A stretch of DNA of 10,333 nucleotides. Origin: Avimuribaculum sp964395975. GTDB lineage: Bacteria; Bacteroidota; Bacteroidia; Bacteroidales; Muribaculaceae. Below the pieces are notes generated by a model. The model made no database searches and was not told where the DNA came from. It saw nothing but the letters and a program-made list of their open reading frames with translations. Numbering within the stretch: position 1 is the first letter of the stretch; every line of letters begins with the position of its first letter. This document shows, piece by piece, positions 1-6,281 of the stretch. The stretch lies in the NCBI GenBank assembly GCA_964395975.1, contig CAYNBZ010000069.1:1-10333 (forward strand), in the 5' to 3' direction. Made by a program: the position numbers and the translations under genes.

Positions 1-21
1 AGGCCTTGTGCTTGAACGCTG

Positions 22-29
22 CAAATATA
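22..29 (-). promoter_or_regulatory. Possible leftward -7 element (TATATTTG)
   Basis: Read on the minus strand this is TATATTTGC, an exact TAnnTTTG match with the common following C. A promoter here would transcribe out of the left edge of the window. No TTG lies 19-21 bp upstream, because that zone is entirely TATAA repeat. The element partly overlaps the AT-rich repeat, so a chance match is quite possible. Confidence 0.3.
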
Positions 30-65
30 ATATAATATAATATAATATAATATAATATAATATAA
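24..65. repeat. TATAA pentanucleotide tandem repeat (8 full copies)
   Basis: A perfect 5-bp period runs for 42 nt, with eight complete TATAA units at 26-65 and two more in-phase bases before them. Uninterrupted short repeats of this length are prone to slipped-strand length change. The tract is non-coding as far as this window shows. Its left edge touches TATATTTG on the minus strand, which fits the Bacteroidetes -7 promoter consensus, so the tract would form the spacer and -33 zone of a leftward promoter. It lies about 300 bp upstream of the ABC importer operon and is unlikely to affect that operon's core promoter. Confidence 0.95.
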
Positions 66-331
66 ATACTAAAATACCTTTTAAAAAGTTAAGAAAACAC
101 TAGCAGAAGTATGTAGAAGTACATATTTTAGCCTTGAAAGTCCTTTATGGGCAACGAAGTGTATTTAATTTGAAAGAAGCAAAGACCAAAATGGATACTT
201 CAGAAATGTATTATAAATCCACCATACGAAAAAAGGCGGAGTGGATAAATACAAGAGATGGAATGCAATATAAGATACAATATCACTTCCGTGTCAATAT
301 TCACCCATAAATCGGATCGGTATCTATTCGC
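66..331. other. AT-rich non-coding stretch upstream of the ABC importer operon
   Basis: No convincing gene is seen here. Two near-identical 10-bp units (AGAAGTATGT, AGAAGTACAT) sit side by side at 105-124. A plus-strand reading frame of 39 codons opens with ATG at 191 after a purine-rich stretch and stops at 308-310. Its product would be basic and rich in Tyr, Lys and Arg, but no family is recognised and it may be chance. No cobalamin-riboswitch-like conserved box, tRNA or terminator hairpin was found. Confidence 0.6.
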
Positions 332-347
332 TATTTTTGTACATTTG
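332..347 (+). promoter_or_regulatory. Probable -7 region for the ABC importer operon
   Basis: Two overlapping exact matches to TAnnTTTG occur: TATTTTTG (332-339) and TACATTTG (340-347). The second lies in TGTACATTTGCAAT (338-351), a 14-mer repeated exactly at the ferredoxin promoter (9963-9976). The start codon at 372 is about 25 nt downstream, implying a leader of roughly 20 nt. No good TTG/TTTG -33 element stands 19-21 bp upstream of either match, so the promoter may be weak or need an activator. Confidence 0.45.
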
Positions 348-371
348 CAATGAGAAATCTTTATATTAATT

Positions 372-1478
372 ATGAAACAGCTTATATGCAAAATTCTTGT
401 TCTCACAAGCATTGTACTTGCAGGATGTAACGGCATGAACGAGACCGCAAGCGGCAATAGTGAAATAAAACATGCCCGATGGCTTGAAATAGAAAAACTT
501 GAAGGGTATTCAAAAGTTGTTGTAAAAAATCCGTGGAATGAAGGAGCAATCTTGCAAACCTACCTGCTCGTGCCAAAAGACGGGACGATTCCCGAAAGTG
601 AGAATGGCACAATCATTCGCACCCCACTGCAATCGACACTTGTATATTCATCGGTACATGGCGGAATAATCAAAGAACTTGGAGAATTGCAATCAATTAC
701 CGGAGTGTGCGATGTCGGATATTTCAACATGCCCGAAATACAAGACGGCGTAGAAAATGGGAACATCATCGATGCAGGCAACTCAATGCAACCTACATTA
801 GAACGAGTGATACAGTTGCATCCCGATGCAATAATCCTGTCGCCATTCCAGAATGGCGGATACGGTGCATTGGCAGGTATGGGCATCCCTATCATCGAAT
901 GCGCCGACTATATGGAAAACACACCTCTCGGACGTGCCGAATGGATTAAATTATTTGGTGAACTATACGGACGACGTGCCGAATCTGACTCAATTTTCAA
1001 CATCGTAGAAGCACATTACAACGAATTGAAAAAATTAGTCGACAATGTTGAAACAAGACCAATGGTCATCAGCGAAACGGTAACAAGCGGCGTATGGTAT
1101 ATGCCAGCCGGTGACAGTTATATGGCACACCTTTACGTGGATGCCGGTGCCAACTACCCATGGAGCGACAACAGCAACACGGGGTCGCTGTCTCTCAGTT
1201 TTGAACAGGTATATGAAAAAGCTCATGATGCCGACATCTGGTTGATAAAGACACTTAAAGCGATAAATTACAATGAATTTGCAGCACAATATGCTCTTAA
1301 TTCTGAATTTAAGCCTTTCAAAGAGAAAAGAATCTACCAGTGTCCGACACTAAACACCACCCTTTACCAAGACTTTCCATTCCATCCCGATAAATTGCTA
1401 CAGGAATACATCAAAATATTCCATCCCGAAGTTATTCCCGAGCCAACACAATATTTTTTCCTGATGACTGATGAATAG
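372..1478 (+). CDS. ABC transporter substrate-binding lipoprotein (FecB/BtuF-like)
   Basis: Periplasmic substrate-binding component of a metal-chelate, haem or corrinoid importer. The first 18 residues form a lipoprotein signal: basic Lys2 and Lys7, a hydrophobic core, then the lipobox Leu16-Ala17-Gly18 before Cys19, so the mature protein should be membrane-anchored. From about residue 90 it follows the periplasmic-binding fold (PF01497 type). VYSSVHGGIIKELGEL opens the N-terminal lobe, PTLERVIQLHPDAIIL (141-156) is the typical segment before the linker helix, and PLGRAEWIKLFGELYG (185-200) starts the C-terminal lobe. At 368 residues the length fits Bacteroidetes members. The gene is first in a tight three-gene operon and overlaps the permease by 8 nt. 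Class is confident, but the substrate cannot be read from the sequence: there is no TonB-dependent receptor or riboswitch alongside. Confidence 0.9.
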   Translation: MKQLICKILVLTSIVLAGCNGMNETASGNSEIKHARWLEIEKLEGYSKVVVKNPWNEGAILQTYLLVPKDGTIPESENGTIIRTPLQSTLVYSSVHGGIIKELGELQSITGVCDVGYFNMPEIQDGVENGNIIDAGNSMQPTLERVIQLHPDAIILSPFQNGGYGALAGMGIPIIECADYMENTPLGRAEWIKLFGELYGRRAESDSIFNIVEAHYNELKKLVDNVETRPMVISETVTSGVWYMPAGDSYMAHLYVDAGANYPWSDNSNTGSLSLSFEQVYEKAHDADIWLIKTLKAINYNEFAAQYALNSEFKPFKEKRIYQCPTLNTTLYQDFPFHPDKLLQEYIKIFHPEVIPEPTQYFFLMTDE

Positions 1479-2520
1479 ATACAGCAACAATGAGCGCAAC
1501 TGTATAGTAATCACATTATTTGCAGTAGCAGTTATAGTCCTTGCCCTTACAAACCTGATAATCGGCCCGATTGATATTCCCGTCAGCGATATCCTCGATA
1601 TAATCTCGGGCAAGGGCAGCGACAATCAGGCATGGCAGCTTATCATTACACAATCGAGATTGCCAATAGTTGCCACGGCAGCCCTCTCGGGAGCAGCGTT
1701 GTCGATTGCCGGACTTCTGTTGCAGACTCTTTTCAATAACCCACTCGCCGGTCCTTCGATATTGGGAGTATCTTCAGGAGCAAGCCTCGGTGTGGCAATA
1801 GTGATGCTTTCCCTTGGAGGTGAACTCGGTACGCTGTTTGGCAATACAGTTGGCGGCTATATAAGCATACTGACCGGAGCTTTGGTCGGAGCAGCAATGA
1901 TACTTGCCCTGCTGATGCTGTTCTCGACACTTGTCCGAGGTGCTACAATGCTGCTCATCGTGGGAATCATGATCAGTTACCTTGCATCGAGTGCCATTTC
2001 ATTGCTCAATTTCTTCTCCACACAGGAAGGGGTACATTCCTATGTTATTTGGGGGCTCGGCAATTTCTCGGGTGTCACAGTCGGCAGCCTGCCACTGTTT
2101 GCAACAGTGGTTCTGCTTGCTTTAGGATGGTCGATACTGCTTGTCAAGCCTCTTGATGCACTGTTACTCGGAAACCGTTATGCCGAGAATATCGGCGTAA
2201 ACTTGACAAACACACGCAATAACCTGTTGCTCGTAACAGGCATACTCACTGCCACAGTCACGGCTTTCTGCGGCCCAATAGGATTCATTGGGCTTGTCGT
2301 GCCTCACATAGCACGGTTGCTGCTCAATTCATCAAGCCACAAGGTGCTTATACCATGCACCATGCTTGCCGGTGCAGCCATTGCCCTGCTGTGCCAATTG
2401 GTTAGCGTATTGCCAACATCCATCGGCACAATACCCATAAATGCCATTACGCCTATCGTAGGCGTACCTGTCATAATATACATAATATTGAATCGTAAAA
2501 AGATAAAATATTTCAACTGA
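1471..2520 (+). CDS. ABC transporter permease, FecCD/BtuC family
   Basis: Inner-membrane permease that works as a dimer with the ATPase encoded next. The 349 residues contain about ten hydrophobic segments, beginning near residues 12-32, as in BtuC/FhuB-type permeases. Family landmarks are RLPIVATAALSGAALSIAG (63-81) running into LLLQTLFNNPLAGPSILGV (82-100) and the Ser-Ser-Gly-Ala turn at 101-104. GFIGLVVPHIARLLL (271-285) precedes the cytoplasmic coupling region, and the last helix ends at IIYIIL before a basic tail. The start ATG lies inside the end of the lipoprotein gene (8-nt overlap), and the stop TGA shares its last base with the ATPase start (TGATG). Both suggest translational coupling and equal expression. 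Nothing looks truncated. Confidence 0.95.
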   Translation: MNRYSNNERNCIVITLFAVAVIVLALTNLIIGPIDIPVSDILDIISGKGSDNQAWQLIITQSRLPIVATAALSGAALSIAGLLLQTLFNNPLAGPSILGVSSGASLGVAIVMLSLGGELGTLFGNTVGGYISILTGALVGAAMILALLMLFSTLVRGATMLLIVGIMISYLASSAISLLNFFSTQEGVHSYVIWGLGNFSGVTVGSLPLFATVVLLALGWSILLVKPLDALLLGNRYAENIGVNLTNTRNNLLLVTGILTATVTAFCGPIGFIGLVVPHIARLLLNSSSHKVLIPCTMLAGAAIALLCQLVSVLPTSIGTIPINAITPIVGVPVIIYIILNRKKIKYFN

Positions 2521-3533
2521 TGCGCATTGCAAGCCCCATATTGTCAACAGTTGGCTTATCGATTGGTTATCACAATGGTAAGCATACCACAACAGTAATG
2601 AACGCCCTCAATCTGAACTTATATGGTAGCAAACTGACGGCACTTCTCGGGCGAAACGGAATAGGCAAATCTACATTACTCCGCACCCTTGCCGGCTCCC
2701 AACAAGCTCTTAGCGGAACGGTACAGCTCGATGGCAGCAACTTGGATGCATACAGGAAAGAAGAATTGTCTAAAAAAATGTCACTCGTATATACCGACCG
2801 CACATTGGCAGGCGGGTTGACGGTGAGCCAACTCGTATCCCTTGGACGATACCCCCACACCGGATTTTTCGGAAGGCTTGGCAAGCGCGACCGCATAGTG
2901 GTCGAAGAGTCGATGGCTGCAACAGGCATCATCCACAAACGAAGCGCATTTGTAGCCGAATTGAGTGACGGTGAGCGACAAAAAGCCATGATATCACGGG
3001 CTTTAGCACAAGAAACTCCGGTAATCATGCTCGATGAACCTACGGCTTTTCTCGATGTGGCAAGCCGCATCGAGGTTATGACTTTGCTACACACTCTCGC
3101 CAAAGAACAAGGCAAAGCCGTGCTGCTATCGACCCATGATATTTCGCAAGCACTATTGCTCTCTGACTACTTGTGGATTGTTACGCACGACCACCATATT
3201 TCCTGCGGTTGTACCGAAGATTTAATCATCGCAGGAGCCATGCAACAAATGTTCCCACCCAATGCCGAAACCAAAGTGAGATTTGATGCCAATATTGGCG
3301 ACTTTGAGGCACAACTGCCTACCGACAAAGGCTATATGCTTGAATGTGAAGACACTTTGTTGCGCCACTTGATATCCAACGCACTGCGACGCAATGGTAT
3401 AGCTGCAACAGGCAATGATGGCACAATCACCGCAGCCTCCCCTACCGAGCTCATCGTGCGTCACCGCTACGATCATACACCGATACTCTGCCAGTCGGTT
3501 GCGACCCTGATAGAAAAAATTACCAACACATAG
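2520..3533 (+). CDS. ABC transporter ATP-binding protein (FecE/BtuD-like) with C-terminal extension
   Basis: Cytoplasmic ATPase that powers the FecCD-type permease. Walker A is GRNGIGKST (44-52), Walker B VIMLDE (168-173) with catalytic Glu173, followed by the D-loop and His206 of the H-loop (LLSTHD). Two motifs differ from the usual form. The Q-loop position, aligned with Leu-Pro-Gln of FecE, reads Val-Tyr-Thr (90-92), so the Gln is Thr. The signature is LSDGE (148-152) rather than LSGGQ. The protein is 337 residues, against about 250-260 for FecE/BtuD; roughly residues 245-337 form an extra C-terminal segment with alternating strand-like and helix-like stretches. I believe related Bacteroidetes ATPases carry a similar tail, but its role is unknown to me. 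It is the last gene of the operon, and no intrinsic terminator is visible in the 111-nt gap after it. Confidence 0.93.
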   Translation: MRIASPILSTVGLSIGYHNGKHTTTVMNALNLNLYGSKLTALLGRNGIGKSTLLRTLAGSQQALSGTVQLDGSNLDAYRKEELSKKMSLVYTDRTLAGGLTVSQLVSLGRYPHTGFFGRLGKRDRIVVEESMAATGIIHKRSAFVAELSDGERQKAMISRALAQETPVIMLDEPTAFLDVASRIEVMTLLHTLAKEQGKAVLLSTHDISQALLLSDYLWIVTHDHHISCGCTEDLIIAGAMQQMFPPNAETKVRFDANIGDFEAQLPTDKGYMLECEDTLLRHLISNALRRNGIAATGNDGTITAASPTELIVRHRYDHTPILCQSVATLIEKITNT

Positions 3534-3596
3534 CAACGAAACAACGATAAAAGCACTACTGCCTACATTAATAAAACTAAGAAAACGAGTTCACTT

Positions 3597-3628
3597 TTTG
3601 GCATTGCGCGCACCTTGCACTAATTTTG
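3597..3628 (+). promoter_or_regulatory. Promoter of the aroQ-pyk-methyltransferase cluster
   Basis: TTTG at 3597-3600 and TAATTTTG at 3621-3628 are separated by 20 bp, matching the -33 (TTTG) and -7 (TAnnTTTG) elements of the Bacteroidetes housekeeping sigma factor. The -7 element ends 16 nt before the aroQ ATG, giving a very short leader. This separates the cluster from the upstream ABC importer operon. Confidence 0.65.
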
Positions 3629-3644
3629 CAAAAAATTTGAAAAT

Positions 3645-4067
3645 ATGAGAATCGCAATTATCAATGGACCTAACTTGAACTTGCTCGGAGTTAGAGAACG
3701 CGACATCTATGGCGAACGGTCGTTTGATGATTACTTTGCCACGCTCAAACAACGCTTCAAAGAGATTGAATTGCACTACTTCCAAAGCAATGTCGAAGGG
3801 TTGATTATCGATGAGCTGCACCGCATCGGATTTGACTACGATGGCATAATACTCAACGCCGGCGCATACACCCACACTTCGCTTGCCATTGCCGATGCTA
3901 TTCGTTCAATAACCTCACCGGTGGTGGAAGTGCACATTTCCAACGTACACAAGCGTGAAGAGATAAGACATCACAGCATGATTTCGGCGGTATGCTCGGG
4001 AATAATCATCGGATTTGGTTTAGACAGCTACCGACTTGCCATTGAAGCAATTTTAGCGATGAAATGA
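3645..4067 (+). CDS. aroQ: 3-dehydroquinate dehydratase, type II
   Basis: Converts 3-dehydroquinate to 3-dehydroshikimate, the third step of the shikimate pathway, in the cytoplasm. Type II enzymes are small dodecameric proteins unrelated to AroD, and 140 residues fits. The N-terminal signature INGPNLNLLG (6-15) is followed by Tyr22 (catalytic Tyr, in Ile-Tyr-Gly) with Arg17 and Arg19 of the active-site lid just before it. QSNVEG (47-52) supplies the conserved Asn and Glu, NAGAYTHTS (71-79) binds substrate, and VEVHISNVHKREEIRHHS (94-111) carries the conserved His97 and Arg108. The ATG at 3645 is the only sensible start, since the NGPN motif begins seven residues in. The next pathway enzyme upstream, AroB, is encoded about 2.2 kb away on the opposite strand. 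Confidence 0.97.
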   Translation: MRIAIINGPNLNLLGVRERDIYGERSFDDYFATLKQRFKEIELHYFQSNVEGLIIDELHRIGFDYDGIILNAGAYTHTSLAIADAIRSITSPVVEVHISNVHKREEIRHHSMISAVCSGIIIGFGLDSYRLAIEAILAMK

Positions 4068-4134
4068 CACATATCCCACACCAATCCAAACTTTATTTTA
4101 ATTCTATTCAATTGTCGTTTTAGGTTTATAATTT

Positions 4135-5622
4135 ATGATTAGGAAGTTCACAAAAATTGTAGCAACAATATCCGATAAGCGTTGTGACAAGGATTTCATA
4201 CAAAGTCTCTTCGAAAATGGTCTTAACGTGGTGCGCATGAATTCAGCACACCTCAGCCGTGAAGGGTTTGAAAAGATTATAGGCAACGTGCGAGCCGTAT
4301 CCGACCGCATAGGCATACTGATGGATACCAAAGGTCCGGAAGTGCGCACCACCACCAACGATGGTGATGCCGACATCAAGATAAACGAAGGTGACAAGAT
4401 ATCGGTAGTCGGCAATCCCAACGGCATTACCACCCACGACACCATATACCTGTCTTATGCAGGGATAGCCGAAGATGTGAAGGTTGGCGCACACTTGCTT
4501 ATCGATGACGGAGAACTCGACTTCTTGATAGATAGCATTGAAAGCAATGGGATAATTTGCTGCACGGCTCTCAACAACGGAATGCTCGGCTCGCGCAAAA
4601 GTGTAAACATTCCGGGAGTAAGCATCAACCTGCCATCACTCACACAACGTGACATTACCAATATCCACACGGCCATAGCCCTCGACATAGATTTCATCGC
4701 ACACTCGTTTGTACGCACAAAACAAGACGTACTAGACATTCAAGCCCTGCTCGACTCTCGTGGCAGCCACATAAAAATTATTGCCAAGATAGAAAACCAA
4801 GAAGGTATCGACAACTTTGACGAAATACTCGAAGTAGCATATGGCGTTATGATTGCCCGTGGCGACCTCGGCATAGAAGTGCCTGCCGAATCAATACCGA
4901 GCATACAAAACGAACTAATAGGCAAATGTATAGCTGCACATAAGCCCGTTATTGTAGCCACGCAGATGTTGCATTCAATGATAACCAACCCACGCCCAAC
5001 CCGTGCAGAAGTGTCTGACATAGCCGGTGCCGTTTACCAACGCACCGATGCCCTGATGCTAAGCGGAGAAACGGCCTACGGCAAATATCCCGTCGAAGCT
5101 ATCTCCACAATGTCGCGCGTTGCAATGGAAGCTGAGAAATCGTTACGCAAACTACCTCATGATGATGAACGGCATCCCAAACTGGAAAACGACGTGACAT
5201 CGTTCATTGCCCACCAAGCCGTCAATTCGGCTGAGGCACTTGATACACGTGCCATCATAACTGACAGTTATACGGGACGTACAGCCCGCTATATTGCTTC
5301 GTTCCGTGGAAAAAATCCCACTCTTGCACTTTGTTACTACAAACACGTGATTCGTCTGCTTGCTCTTAGCTATGGTGTATTTCCAATCTACTTGCAAAGG
5401 TCAGCAACATCTCGCCAATACCTGTATTCGGGATTGAAGCAACTTATAAATCTCGGTCTGCTCAAAGAAGACTACAAGATCGCTTATATTGGCGGAGCAT
5501 TCGGTGAAGGAAAAGGTACATCATTCCTCGAAATAAACCGCGTGGGCAACATACTTGCCAACTACGACACCTACTTGCTTCCAAACCTCGAATCGACCGA
5601 CCAATGCAAACAGAAGAATTAG
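4135..5622 (+). CDS. pyk: Pyruvate kinase
   Basis: Transfers phosphate from phosphoenolpyruvate to ADP, the last step of glycolysis. Catalytic features line up with rabbit muscle enzyme without gaps from the active-site Lys: Lys218 (K269), Glu220 and Asp244 (metal ligands E271, D295), and Thr276 in ATQML (T327). RTDALMLSGETAYG (303-316) follows PTRAEVSD. DTKGPEVRT (64-72) keeps the Asp, Thr and Glu (Glu69 equals E117, the marker of K+-dependent enzymes). The usual R-x-N-x-S-H is R-M-N-S-A-H (34-39), so the K+-ligand Ser is Ala38. The 495 residues include the C-terminal allosteric-type domain from about residue 355. The gene starts 67 nt after aroQ; a weak promoter-like TAGGTTTA (4121-4128) lies too close to the ATG to trust, so cotranscription with aroQ is likely. 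It overlaps the methyltransferase gene by 19 nt. Confidence 0.97.
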   Translation: MIRKFTKIVATISDKRCDKDFIQSLFENGLNVVRMNSAHLSREGFEKIIGNVRAVSDRIGILMDTKGPEVRTTTNDGDADIKINEGDKISVVGNPNGITTHDTIYLSYAGIAEDVKVGAHLLIDDGELDFLIDSIESNGIICCTALNNGMLGSRKSVNIPGVSINLPSLTQRDITNIHTAIALDIDFIAHSFVRTKQDVLDIQALLDSRGSHIKIIAKIENQEGIDNFDEILEVAYGVMIARGDLGIEVPAESIPSIQNELIGKCIAAHKPVIVATQMLHSMITNPRPTRAEVSDIAGAVYQRTDALMLSGETAYGKYPVEAISTMSRVAMEAEKSLRKLPHDDERHPKLENDVTSFIAHQAVNSAEALDTRAIITDSYTGRTARYIASFRGKNPTLALCYYKHVIRLLALSYGVFPIYLQRSATSRQYLYSGLKQLINLGLLKEDYKIAYIGGAFGEGKGTSFLEINRVGNILANYDTYLLPNLESTDQCKQKN

Positions 5623-6242
5623 ACGAATACATACTTGCACATATCGATTCAGAAAGTGAATTATTGGCACGGCTCAACCGAGAAACACACCTTTTTCACC
5701 TGCGCCCCCGAATGTGTGCCGGACATTTACAAGGCCGATTGCTTAAAATGTTTGTGCGCATGATTGCTCCACACCGGATTCTTGAACTCGGTACATTTAC
5801 AGGGTATTCGGCACTGTGTCTTGCCGAGGCGTTGCCGGATGATGGAGAATTGCACACTATTGAAATTGATGACGAACTTGAAGACTTCATTCGCAACCAT
5901 CTGTCGCAATCGCCGTTGAGCAGCAAAATCACATTACACATAGGCGATGCGCGAAAATTGCTCGAAAATGGCAATTTGGGGAGTTTCGACCTCGTATTCA
6001 TCGATGCCAACAAACGGCAATATTGCGAATACTACGACCTAGTTTTCAACTTGGTAACACACGGTGGTTTCATTATAGCCGACAACACCCTGTGGGATGG
6101 CAAAGTGGTTGAACCAGGGAAAAAAATCGATGCCCAGACGCAGGGCATACTCAACTTCAATGATAAAATAGCAAATGACCATCGCGTGGAAAAAGTAATA
6201 CTTCCTCTGCGCGACGGACTCACAATAATCCACAAATTATAA
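5604..6242 (+). CDS. SAM-dependent O-methyltransferase, family 3 (COMT-like, COG4122)
   Basis: Class I methyltransferase that needs a divalent metal. Motif I is ILELGTFTGYSAL (59-71), the acidic ribose-binding residue is Glu87 in TIEID, and the metal site is Asp134 (FIDANK) with Asp160-Asn161 (ADNTLWDG). All are arranged as in catechol and caffeoyl-CoA O-methyltransferases. At 212 residues it matches the bacterial COG4122 group, which includes B. subtilis TrmR (YrrM), a methyltransferase of tRNA 5-hydroxyuridine. A tRNA substrate is therefore a reasonable guess, but sequence alone does not separate it from small-molecule catechol methylation. Its ATG lies inside the end of pyk (19-nt overlap), and the next Met (residue 37) would cut into the family's conserved N-terminal part. 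It is last in the plus-strand cluster and converges on aroB across 39 nt with no clear terminator. Confidence 0.92.
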   Translation: MQTEELDEYILAHIDSESELLARLNRETHLFHLRPRMCAGHLQGRLLKMFVRMIAPHRILELGTFTGYSALCLAEALPDDGELHTIEIDDELEDFIRNHLSQSPLSSKITLHIGDARKLLENGNLGSFDLVFIDANKRQYCEYYDLVFNLVTHGGFIIADNTLWDGKVVEPGKKIDAQTQGILNFNDKIANDHRVEKVILPLRDGLTIIHKL

Positions 6243-6281
6243 GAAGACGAACGCATATAGCGTCAAAAAAAGACACTGCCG

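Noticed and set aside
1..371. A cobalamin or other known riboswitch leader for the importer operon
   Set aside because: No conserved B12-box-like sequence was found by eye, and the predicted transcript start leaves a leader of about 20 nt. A covariance scan was not possible here.
2570..3115. A 181-codon open frame on the minus strand inside the ABC ATPase gene
   Set aside because: It lies opposite a gene with intact Walker A, Walker B and H-loop motifs, and its product shows no domain. It is a by-product of codon bias.
4097..4128. A separate pyk promoter (TTTA, 20 bp, TAGGTTTA)
   Set aside because: Both elements deviate from consensus and the -7 would end only 6 nt before the start codon. 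Cotranscription with aroQ is simpler.
6246..6281. A bidirectional terminator between the methyltransferase and aroB genes
   Set aside because: Only 3-4 bp stems form (for example ACGC at 6251-6254 with GCGT at 6260-6263), and the A-run at 6265-6271 is on the wrong side of that stem for rightward termination. The stem before the minus-strand T-run has just 3 bp.
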